NCBI GenBank assembly: GCA_030831885.1
Contig: JAURKF010000151.1
Location: 1 to 22,328, forward strand
Direction: 5' to 3'
Length of the DNA: 22,328 nt
From: Flavobacteriales bacterium
GTDB lineage: Bacteria > Bacteroidota > Bacteroidia > Flavobacteriales > UA16
The notes under the pieces are model-generated. The model was not told the DNA's origin. It saw nothing but the letters and a program-made list of their open reading frames with translations, and did no database searches. Both the position numbers and the translations under genes were made by a program. The number at the start of each line of letters is the position of its first letter. Within the stretch, counting starts at the first letter, position 1. Below, piece by piece: positions 1-6,862 of this stretch.

Positions 1-161
1 GGATAAGCCAGACCAAACAATGAGATGTACCCTAATGCCGATGGTGAGAAAGCTGCTGCCGAATAGGAAAGTAGTAAGGCTAGAACAGCAAAACTATTGA
101 ACAACATCACCAGCCAATTGGTGTGCGATTTTCTCTTTGGGTCGGCTGCATTTGAATGCAT
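1..161 (-). CDS. N-terminal fragment, probable endonuclease/exonuclease/phosphatase-family membrane protein (cut by the window edge)
   Basis: An open frame starts with ATG at 161 and stays open to base 1, giving 53 codons. An in-frame TGA two codons upstream fixes this as the first possible ATG. The fragment has a short basic N-terminus (residues 1-15, with KRK) followed by a hydrophobic segment (about residues 17-40) and the start of a second one. It lies 37 bases downstream of the second rhomboid gene on the same strand. In many Bacteroidota a membrane-anchored endonuclease/exonuclease/phosphatase-family protein follows this rhomboid pair, and its N-terminus looks like this. No catalytic motif is visible in the fragment, so the family is inferred from context and only the existence of a membrane protein start is seen directly. 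Confidence 0.55.
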   Translation of the reverse strand, partial: MHSNAADPKRKSHTNWLVMLFNSFAVLALLLSYSAAAFSPSALGYISLFGLAY

Positions 162-198
162 GGTTCAAAAATAAAGGGCGACTTAACCTGAGGGTGGA

Positions 199-1071
199 CT
201 ATTTCTGTGAATGTTTGAACAAAAAATCTTTTTCTGCTTGACTTAAACTTTCATACCCTGATCGTCCGATTTTATCCAATATCTCGTCAATTTTCTTTTG
301 GCGATCAGCACGTTCCGTATTGAACTCGTCATCTGTTTTGGGTCGGCTGTGTCCGCGCACTACACCCATTTTAGTGCGCTGAGAGATGAGTCGAATGAAT
401 CGGCCAATGTCGCTAATACTCCTTATACCTGCTCGTTCGAACAGGCCAAATAGAATCCCGAATAGCGCCCCGCCAAGATGTCCAATATGTCCACCGCTGT
501 TTATTCCCGAGCGGATACTGGCGAGATCAAGCACGAACAACAGGATAGCAAGCCAGATGAGTTCTAAGCGAATGGCATTGAAGAGATAAACAACGCGGCG
601 GGGTTGAATGGTAGCTGTAGCAGTTACAATGGACATTACAGCCGCCGATGCACCAAGTATGAAATGGTTACGTCCGGCGCTCAAAACATCCGATTCGCTA
701 AAACTCACAATGAATAACAAATACCCACAAATACCGCCCATCAAATACACCCACCAAATTTTTCGCGGTAATACCATCGTCGAAAAAAGTTTGCCCATGC
801 TGTAGAGTGCAATCATATTGAAAAGGAAATGTCCTGGTTGAATATGCGCTACCATATGAGTGATCAAACTCCATGGGCGGTGAGCCATGGTGTCCAATGA
901 TGAGCTTGCAGCGAGCATGAGGTCTTCGCCCCAGGGAACGCCAGCTTTATTGCCGGTAACGTATAGCCTCAGGAGATGAAATTGAATGATTACGAATACA
1001 ATTAAGTTGATGCCAATGAGCATCATCACTGGGTCTCCTTTCCGAATGCGTGTAAACATGGATGACTGCAT
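199..1071 (-). CDS. Rhomboid family intramembrane serine protease with C-terminal DUF6576-like tail
   Basis: Predicted 290-residue integral inner-membrane serine protease that would cleave transmembrane substrates within the bilayer. The rhomboid fold is shown by an N-terminal membrane segment (about 17-37), the conserved HxxxGHFLFNM stretch (residues 76-86), the serine motif GASAAV with Ser142, and the histidine motif GHLGG with His198. Ser142 and His198 would form the catalytic dyad. After about residue 212 comes a soluble basic tail of some 75 residues ending in a helical DEILDKIG...GYESLSQAEKDFLF motif, matching the short DUF6576 domain often attached to Bacteroidota rhomboids. The gene begins 7 bases after the stop of the neighbouring rhomboid, so the two are almost certainly co-transcribed. 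A second in-frame ATG four codons in (1059) is an alternative start. Substrates are unknown. Confidence 0.9.
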   Translation of the reverse strand: MQSSMFTRIRKGDPVMMLIGINLIVFVIIQFHLLRLYVTGNKAGVPWGEDLMLAASSSLDTMAHRPWSLITHMVAHIQPGHFLFNMIALYSMGKLFSTMVLPRKIWWVYLMGGICGYLLFIVSFSESDVLSAGRNHFILGASAAVMSIVTATATIQPRRVVYLFNAIRLELIWLAILLFVLDLASIRSGINSGGHIGHLGGALFGILFGLFERAGIRSISDIGRFIRLISQRTKMGVVRGHSRPKTDDEFNTERADRQKKIDEILDKIGRSGYESLSQAEKDFLFKHSQK

Positions 1072-1078
1072 AGTGGAA

Positions 1079-1783
1079 TTATGAATACAGTTTGCCTTGC
1101 TTCTGCCAATACTTCAGCAGGATGTAGCCCATAATCATTCCGCCGATGTGAGCGAAATGAGCTACATTATCACCTGCGCGATTTGATAAACCTTGCAGCA
1201 ATTCAATGACCCCATAGCCGATAACGAAATACTTGGCCTTAATTGGAAATGGTATGAACATGAGCATCAACTCAGAATTGGGAAACATAAATCCGTATGC
1301 CATAAGCAGTCCGAATAAACAGCCGGAAGCGCCAACTAGTGGGATGTTGATGACGTTGTAAAGCGCTTGTGCCGATTCAATGTAACGCGTATCGACTTTG
1401 TCAACCATCCCATTCAGTATCCCCTCGGCAACGGATGGAGGCAGTGATTGCAGGGCACTGTGAACTTGCTGCCAGGCAATTAATTCATGCAATGCAAGTG
1501 CACCAATGCCGCTCAATATGTAAAACAACAGAAATTTTTTAGGGCCCCAGTAACTTTCTATAACAGATCCAAACATGTAAACTCCGAACATATTAAAAAA
1601 GATGTGCATGAAACTGCCATGCATAAACATGTGAGTAATAATTTGCCATGGTCGGAAGTGTGCGCTATCGAAATAAAATACAGCTAACTGCTCATCCAAT
1701 ACCGGAAATGCCTGACATGCAAGAAACAATACAATATTGACGAGAAGAATATTTTTTGTAACTACCGGGAGTCTGTCAAACAT
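1079..1783 (-). CDS. Rhomboid family intramembrane serine protease
   Basis: Predicted 234-residue six-helix-type rhomboid protease of the inner membrane. The diagnostic elements are HMFMHGSFMHIFFNM (residues 51-65), corresponding to the HxxxxHxxxN region, the nucleophile motif GASG with Ser153, and the helix-six motif AHIGG with His212. An unusually long loop (about residues 105-145, rich in polar residues) separates the middle helices. It has no cytoplasmic C-terminal domain, unlike its downstream neighbour, so the pair are distinct paralogues rather than a recent duplication. Its ATG follows the mutL stop by two bases (TGA-TT-ATG), which implies translational coupling to mutL. This mutL-rhomboid-rhomboid order is common in Bacteroidota. 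Substrates cannot be deduced. Confidence 0.92.
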   Translation of the reverse strand: MFDRLPVVTKNILLVNIVLFLACQAFPVLDEQLAVFYFDSAHFRPWQIITHMFMHGSFMHIFFNMFGVYMFGSVIESYWGPKKFLLFYILSGIGALALHELIAWQQVHSALQSLPPSVAEGILNGMVDKVDTRYIESAQALYNVINIPLVGASGCLFGLLMAYGFMFPNSELMLMFIPFPIKAKYFVIGYGVIELLQGLSNRAGDNVAHFAHIGGMIMGYILLKYWQKQGKLYS

Positions 1784-1785
1784 AA

Positions 1786-3606
1786 TCAGTTAAAGTATGC
1801 GGAAAGTTGCTGTGAATCCATTTGAACAATAATGGGTTTTTGATTGCGCCAGTAATAGGGTTGATTGCAAAGCATCAACTGCTGAAATAGGGATTCCATT
1901 TCAGGTATCGTTAGCATTTGTCCGTAGCGGATTCCACCTGAAGATGCCATTTTCCAGCAGAGAATTTCACGGGCGGAGGTTGAATCTTCTACTTCATTGT
2001 CAAGCACACTAATAGCGTCGGTGAATAGTATGCCTGCTGCTAATTGGGCGCAATGCGCAGGCACTCCTTCGATGACGATTGTTGGGGGTGAAGAGTGGGT
2101 GAATTGGAATCCAACCGATTCCAATTCGACGTGATAGTTATCGACCATGACCCATTGATCTGAGGTAAGTTCAAGAGTCTCGGGGAAAAGGCATTGTTGA
2201 ACAGCAACTTTGCCACTATCCATCGATTGCAATAGTTGCTCGAATCGGATTCGCTGGTGAGCACGTTGCTGGTCTATTATGAGCATTCGCTCCCCATTTG
2301 AACAAATCAAATATTTACGGTTATGCTGAATGAACAGCATTTCATCGTGCACGTCCAGTTCGAGTGACGCATTCTTTTTTTCAATATTTTCGATTTGGGC
2401 TGCTACCTCCATCAAGTCTTGCCAACCCGACGCTCCGCTTTCCTTGCGATCAAACCAACCGCGTAAATTCATAGATCTGTTGGATGAAGCGGTATCAGTT
2501 CCAAACGGATTGAATGCGGGGTTGATATCAATTTTGGGCGGTTGAATATCAGCACCGGCTCGCATTGGTGAAATGGGAATGGATGTTTCCTGATTAAAAT
2601 CAATGCTGGGCGCAATGCTGAATTTACCTAATGCTCTTCGAACAGCAGCGTGTATGATGGCATAGACTGCGCGGTCGTCCTGGAATTTAATCTCAGTTTT
2701 CGTAGGATGAATATTGATGTCAATTTGATCGGGATTGATTTCCAGATATAACAAATACATGGGGAAATTTCCTTGAGCAATCAAATCTTGAAAAGCGCTC
2801 GTGACAGCGTGATTGAGGTATGTATTCTTAATAAAACGACGATTCACAAAGAAGAATTGTTCGCCGCGTGTCTTTCGCGCTGTTTCCGGTTTTCCGATAA
2901 ATCCGGATACTGAAACGATGTCCGTTTGCTCTTCTACAGGTACCAACTTCTCATTGTACTTCGCACCGAATACATGCACAATACGCTGACGCAGGCTGCT
3001 CACAGGAAGCATGAATACTTCCGCTCCATTGTGGGTGAATTGAAACTCGACTTCTGGATGTGTAAGCGCAATACGCTGAAACTCGTCGATAATGTGTCGA
3101 AGTTCGATAGCATCGCTCTTTAAAAAGTAGCGGCGCGCAGGAACGTTGTAGAATAAATTCTTGACGAAGAAAGTAGTGCCTTCATGACATTGCACCGGCT
3201 CTTGCTGCTGAACTTTCGAAGCTTCAATGGTTACTTGTGTGCCGACTTCATCTTCCGGTCTTCGAGTGCGCATCTCAACTTGCGCCACTGCCGCTATGCT
3301 TGAAAGTGCTTCTCCGCGAAAACCTTTGGTTTGAATTTGAAATAAATCTTCAGACTTCGTGATCTTTGATGTTGCATGTCGTTCAAAACACAATCGAGCA
3401 TCCGTTGTGCTCATGCCTTTACCATTATCGGTAAGTTGAATCAAGGTTTTACCGGCATCTTTCGCATAAAGTTTTATGGATGTGGCCCCTGCATCTATAG
3501 CATTTTCCATTAACTCTTTTACTACCGATGCAGGTCGCTGAACCACCTCGCCTGCGGCAATCTGGTTCGCTACGTTTTCCGGTAATAACTTAATGAGGTC
3601 TGACAT
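1786..3606 (-). CDS. mutL: DNA mismatch repair protein MutL
   Basis: Predicted 606-residue mismatch-repair ATPase that couples MutS mismatch recognition to downstream strand processing. The N-terminal GHKL ATPase is complete: ENAIDAG (34-40), DNGKGM (60-65), GFRGEA (95-100), followed by the S5-like transducer domain with HPTKTEI (300-306). A variable linker (about 330-420) precedes the C-terminal dimerisation domain. There the position of the usual DQHA(X)2E(X)4E endonuclease motif reads DQQRAHQRIRFE (445-456). The histidine and the first glutamate are replaced by Gln, and the CPHGRP-type end motif reads PYYWRNQKP. Nicking activity is therefore doubtful. I chose the ATG at 3606 because the protein then starts SDLIKLLPE, the standard MutL N-terminus; the frame is open for eight more codons upstream. 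Confidence 0.96.
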   Translation of the reverse strand: MSDLIKLLPENVANQIAAGEVVQRPASVVKELMENAIDAGATSIKLYAKDAGKTLIQLTDNGKGMSTTDARLCFERHATSKITKSEDLFQIQTKGFRGEALSSIAAVAQVEMRTRRPEDEVGTQVTIEASKVQQQEPVQCHEGTTFFVKNLFYNVPARRYFLKSDAIELRHIIDEFQRIALTHPEVEFQFTHNGAEVFMLPVSSLRQRIVHVFGAKYNEKLVPVEEQTDIVSVSGFIGKPETARKTRGEQFFFVNRRFIKNTYLNHAVTSAFQDLIAQGNFPMYLLYLEINPDQIDINIHPTKTEIKFQDDRAVYAIIHAAVRRALGKFSIAPSIDFNQETSIPISPMRAGADIQPPKIDINPAFNPFGTDTASSNRSMNLRGWFDRKESGASGWQDLMEVAAQIENIEKKNASLELDVHDEMLFIQHNRKYLICSNGERMLIIDQQRAHQRIRFEQLLQSMDSGKVAVQQCLFPETLELTSDQWVMVDNYHVELESVGFQFTHSSPPTIVIEGVPAHCAQLAAGILFTDAISVLDNEVEDSTSAREILCWKMASSGGIRYGQMLTIPEMESLFQQLMLCNQPYYWRNQKPIIVQMDSQQLSAYFN

Positions 3607-3629
3607 GCAGTATTCTTGAATAGTCTGCA

Positions 3630-3660
3630 CAAAGCTAAGGCTTACTATACGTTTCTAAAA
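3630..3660 (-). promoter_or_regulatory. Candidate internal promoter for mutL and the rhomboids
   Basis: Read on the minus strand, 3637-3630 is TAGCTTTG, an exact match to the Bacteroidota -7 consensus TAnnTTTG. Nineteen bases upstream is TTTT (3660-3657), three of four bases of the TTTG -33 element. Transcription would start near 3623, about 17 bases before the mutL ATG. It sits in the only sizeable gap (61 bases) of the minus-strand gene run. Confidence 0.45.
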
Positions 3661-3667
3661 CGAGTTG

Positions 3668-4897
3668 TTATGCCTTCGTGGGCATAAAATGAACAAGGGC
3701 CTCTTCGGGTGATATTATCGCAGGGCGAAAATGAATAATTCGCGCAATAACTTCTTCGAGAACGGTATCAGGGCATGAGGCTCCGCTTGTAATAAGCACG
3801 CGCAGCTGCTCCTTTTTTGGAAGCCAATTTTCTGTTTGTATGAGTTCTTGTCGCTCGTAATTAAAATGTTGAATGGTCTGCTCTGAAAGTAATTCGCCCG
3901 AATCTTGAATGAAGTAAGTTGAAAAACGCTGTGCGAGAATTGTAACGATTTGCGATGTGTTTGAGCTGTTGTAGCCTCCAACCACAAGGGCTAAATCGGC
4001 CCCACAATCGAGAGAGGCTAGCGTTGATTGTTGGTTGTCATTGGTGGCGTAGCATAATGTATCACGGGTATCCGCAAAATGTTCTTTGATCTGGTCGCCA
4101 TGCTTAATCATCATCACTTGCTTGAAGTAGTCTGCAATTTCTTGAGTCTCTGTTGCAAGCATAGTGGTTTGATTTACAACACCAACGCGTTGCAGATCTT
4201 TTTCAGGATCAAAGCCATCAGAAACTTTCTCCTTAAAATGAGACATGAAGGCTGATTTGTCGATGGCACCCTTCATATAGCTTCCAATTATTTCTACCTC
4301 TTTCAAATCACGCACAATGATTGAAGGTGCGTTTTGATAGCTATGTGAGAAGGTTGCGCGAGTTTCCTCATGCTTGTATTTTCCATGTATGATAATGGTA
4401 AATCCGTTCTGCCCGATTTCTGCGGAACGTTTCCAAACCTTTTCCACAAAGGGACAAGTTGTATTATAACGAGCGAGTTCAACTCCTTTTTCATGGAGTA
4501 ATTTTTCGGTTTCGATGGTTGTTCCAAATGCAGGAATAATAACCACGTCTTCTGAATTGATTTCCGACCATGGAATAAGCTGACGACTCTCGGTATCGAG
4601 AATGAATCGCAAGCCGTATCCCGCCAAGTCTTCATTGACAGCGGGATTGTGAATCATTGGACTGAGCAAAAAAATTCGCTTGCCCGGATTTTCACGAATG
4701 GCTTTATATGACCGCTCTATGGCGTTTTCTACACCGTAGCAAAATCCAAAGTGTCGGGGAAAAATGAAGGTGATATTTCCAAGTGACAGCTCGCTGGGAA
4801 CAAAATCCTGCTTTCGGGGATCTGCAATTTTGCGCCTATTTTTTATTTCTCCGATGATTGCAGATTTATACTGCTCCGGGATGTCGAACTTTTTCAC
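3668..4897 (-). CDS. ispH: 4-hydroxy-3-methylbut-2-enyl diphosphate reductase
   Basis: Predicted last enzyme of the methylerythritol phosphate isoprenoid pathway, an iron-sulphur enzyme that reduces HMBPP to IPP and DMAPP in the cytoplasm. The three cluster ligands are visible: Cys53 in FGFCYGV, Cys148 in TTCPFV and Cys282 in LCYAT. Substrate-binding residues are also present: His83 in MIHNP, His176 and Glu178 in KHEET, the NQTTM loop (242-246) and GGYNSSN (307-313). At 409 residues it is the long form with an N-terminal extension of about 40 residues (DIPEQYKS...DFVP), as in other Bacteroidota and in cyanobacteria/plants, compared with about 316 in E. coli. The start is GTG at 4897; it overlaps the upstream stop by four bases (GTGA), and the family N-terminus begins here. 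This implies the cell makes isoprenoids by the MEP route. Confidence 0.96.
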   Translation of the reverse strand: MKKFDIPEQYKSAIIGEIKNRRKIADPRKQDFVPSELSLGNITFIFPRHFGFCYGVENAIERSYKAIRENPGKRIFLLSPMIHNPAVNEDLAGYGLRFILDTESRQLIPWSEINSEDVVIIPAFGTTIETEKLLHEKGVELARYNTTCPFVEKVWKRSAEIGQNGFTIIIHGKYKHEETRATFSHSYQNAPSIIVRDLKEVEIIGSYMKGAIDKSAFMSHFKEKVSDGFDPEKDLQRVGVVNQTTMLATETQEIADYFKQVMMIKHGDQIKEHFADTRDTLCYATNDNQQSTLASLDCGADLALVVGGYNSSNTSQIVTILAQRFSTYFIQDSGELLSEQTIQHFNYERQELIQTENWLPKKEQLRVLITSGASCPDTVLEEVIARIIHFRPAIISPEEALVHFMPTKA

Positions 4898-5418
4898 TTT
4901 TGAGAGGATTTGGATATCACTGATTCAACGTAGGCCTGCATTTTACCTTTCTTATATGCTTTAACAAGCGGTTGGAGCGCTTTTATTTTTTTCAATTTTT
5001 CGTCAGATTGAATCATGAATGCTACAACGTTAAAACCCGAAATCATCGACTGAAGTTCATTGCATTCGGCGTTTTTTCCAAGTTTGCATTGTGCCATTCC
5101 ATGAACGAACGGGAAGAGCAGGTCAGGGTAATCGTTGTAAAAGGGTAGGTTATCCGAGTTGATTGATATTTTTAGGCGGGGACTACCACAAATCCATTCC
5201 ATTACGAATAGGTTTGCTTTGCCTCGCATTTCTGCATCTTTATTCAGTGGCGTGTTGTTCAGCCATTGTAGCGTTTTTAATACCAAATCTTCTTCACGTT
5301 TATAGTCGCGTGCAGAATTCCAATCATAGTTATCGGGAATTTTAGGGCACTTGGCTGATTGCGCAATACCGCCGAGGGGAAGGGTTAGTATGAGCCAAAT
5401 GCTGATGCGTGCCAACAT
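4894..5418 (-). CDS. Small secreted protein of unknown function
   Basis: I do not recognise a family. The 174-residue product has a clear signal peptide (residues 1-20, hydrophobic core ISIWLILTLPLGGI, end IAQ). The mature part is mixed charged and polar with five cysteines (24, 77, 111, 119, and none paired closely) and a Lys-rich helical C-terminus. The cysteines could form periplasmic disulphides. The ATG at 5418 lies two bases after the stop of the upstream dehydrogenase (TGA-TA-ATG). A TTG at 5424 would also be in frame but is less likely. The 3' end overlaps the GTG of ispH by four bases. The tight coupling on both sides suggests co-expression with ispH. No functional link to isoprenoids can be drawn from the sequence. 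Confidence 0.8.
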   Translation of the reverse strand: MLARISIWLILTLPLGGIAQSAKCPKIPDNYDWNSARDYKREEDLVLKTLQWLNNTPLNKDAEMRGKANLFVMEWICGSPRLKISINSDNLPFYNDYPDLLFPFVHGMAQCKLGKNAECNELQSMISGFNVVAFMIQSDEKLKKIKALQPLVKAYKKGKMQAYVESVISKSSQK

Positions 5419-5420
5419 TA

Positions 5421-6749
5421 TCAAAGTGATCTTTCAGTTTCAGAGAAACGGATGTTGAGTGATTCTAATTCTTCTAAAACTGGATTATAGATTTCAGGAA
5501 TTACGGGCAGGTGGATTCCCTTTAATTTCCAATTCTCTTGTAGTATGTGCTTTGCAGCAATGGCAATTGGAAGCCCTACGGTTTTCGACATTGCAGTATG
5601 TATAGGGTCGTCGCCGATGGTGATTAGCTTAGACTGATATTCCATAACCTGATTGTTCTTCCGATAGCGGAAACGATGCCACATTACAATCATATCTTTA
5701 TCGTCGTGGCCAAGAATCCATTTCTTTTCAAGCAGCTTTTGCAGTGCTTGGGCAGGACTTCCTTTTTTAAGTCCGATAGGTATATCATCAAATATTCCCA
5801 ACCACTCCAATTTAGTTAGGCTGTCTTCACTCGCGGTTAAATAATTTTTTAAGCGGTCGATTGCATTCCCTGGAGCGGCGGGTAGAAAAGACTCGGTGAA
5901 GTTCCGCCAAGTCATATGTTCAGGAAAGTCTAGCAAAAATGAATCGTCGGTAATGCCCAACTGCACAAGCGCATTCCAGGCTTCACAAAAACCATGTTTA
6001 CGGAATGTTCCTCTGTATAGGGTAGGTATATTCTCAAGCCCATAGAGCTTGAGGTATTTGAGTGAGTCACGGTTGCCATATCCCTCGTATATACCGTCGT
6101 TTCCAAGATCAACTTGTGTAACTCGCTCGAACAATCGCTGATAGGGTATAAGCTTTATTTGCCCACCTTCTTTATAGCGAGCTGTTCCGCCATACCCCGC
6201 AAGAACTACGTTGCGGGGATTCCATGTTATTTTATAATGCCATGGATTATCATCGCTTTCCGGGGCTATCAGCCCTCCTGTAAACGATTCGAAGGATTCT
6301 AATTCTGCTCCGGAAGCTTTGAGCTGATGAATAATTTTCATGGCCGACATATGGTCGATGCCAGGGTCAACTCCCATCTCATTCAGAATTACAATTCCGC
6401 GATTTTTGGCAGCTTCGTCGAGCGACCACATCTCATCGGGGATGTAGCTTGGCGTGATTACGTTTTTGCCGAATTCAATACAGTCTTTGGCGACTTCCAT
6501 GTGCATGGAAGGCGGGAGCATTGAAATCACCAAATCAGCTTGTTCAATTTCACTTCTTCTTTGGTCAGAGTTGGAGGCATCAAGCCTGAAGGCCTCTCCG
6601 CATGTTGAACTTCCTATTTTTTGGCGAGCAAAATCCTCGTCCATATCACCAACTCGAATGCGCCAACCGAAAGTTGAAGCATGTTCAAGGAGATACTTGA
6701 TGAGATTGGCACTACTGCGGCCGGCTCCGATGATTAGAATATTTTTCAT
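5421..6749 (-). CDS. Saccharopine dehydrogenase family protein
   Basis: Predicted 442-residue NAD(P)-dependent cytoplasmic oxidoreductase. The N-terminus is a Rossmann fold with the dinucleotide loop IIGAGRSSANL (residues 6-16) and an acidic residue pair after the second strand (GDMDEDF). It is followed by the family-typical ISMLPPSMHMEVAKDC and the NEMGVDPGIDHMSA segment that leads into the C-terminal saccharopine-dehydrogenase domain. The length fits single-domain saccharopine-reductase-type enzymes of lysine metabolism (alpha-aminoadipate side). In Bacteroidota the real substrate of such proteins is often unproven, and related enzymes act on other amino-acid imines. It is the first gene of the minus-strand run, directly behind a promoter-like element, and its stop is two bases before the next ATG. 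Family assignment is secure; the exact reaction is inferred. Confidence 0.88.
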   Translation of the reverse strand: MKNILIIGAGRSSANLIKYLLEHASTFGWRIRVGDMDEDFARQKIGSSTCGEAFRLDASNSDQRRSEIEQADLVISMLPPSMHMEVAKDCIEFGKNVITPSYIPDEMWSLDEAAKNRGIVILNEMGVDPGIDHMSAMKIIHQLKASGAELESFESFTGGLIAPESDDNPWHYKITWNPRNVVLAGYGGTARYKEGGQIKLIPYQRLFERVTQVDLGNDGIYEGYGNRDSLKYLKLYGLENIPTLYRGTFRKHGFCEAWNALVQLGITDDSFLLDFPEHMTWRNFTESFLPAAPGNAIDRLKNYLTASEDSLTKLEWLGIFDDIPIGLKKGSPAQALQKLLEKKWILGHDDKDMIVMWHRFRYRKNNQVMEYQSKLITIGDDPIHTAMSKTVGLPIAIAAKHILQENWKLKGIHLPVIPEIYNPVLEELESLNIRFSETERSL

Positions 6750-6764
6750 AGACCTTTATGTTGT

Positions 6765-6772
6765 CAAAATTA
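6765..6772 (-). promoter_or_regulatory. Candidate -7 promoter element for the minus-strand gene run
   Basis: On the minus strand the bases read TAATTTTG, an exact TAnnTTTG match, with the -7 element 15 bases upstream of the ATG at 6749. No good TTTG lies at the -33 position. The resulting leader would be only about 8-10 bases. It is a reasonable candidate because it is the only such match upstream of the first gene. Confidence 0.4.
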
Positions 6773-6807
6773 GCTGTGTTTTCGGCTTTCGGTTGACATG
6801 ATTTGAG

Positions 6808-6815
6808 TATTTTTG
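6808..6815 (+). promoter_or_regulatory. Candidate -7 promoter element for the DUF4476/CsgG-like/LPP20-like gene run
   Basis: The bases read TATTTTTG, an exact TAnnTTTG match, with a partial -33 (TTTC, 6787-6790) 17 bases upstream. The start of transcription would be near 6822, leaving about 40 bases of A-rich leader before the ATG at 6863. It lies back to back with the opposite-strand element at 6765-6772. Confidence 0.42.
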
Positions 6816-6862
6816 GCATGGCCTTCGTAAGACAAAAAAATAATCAACCAAAACCCAATTTC

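Noticed and set aside
4303..4635. 110-codon minus-strand open frame within ispH
   Set aside because: Out-of-frame shadow of a complete ispH with no start signal or family resemblance.
6803..6862. N-terminal extension of the DUF4476 protein from a TTG
   Set aside because: The signal peptide begins at the ATG at 6863, and the extension overlaps the candidate -7 element.
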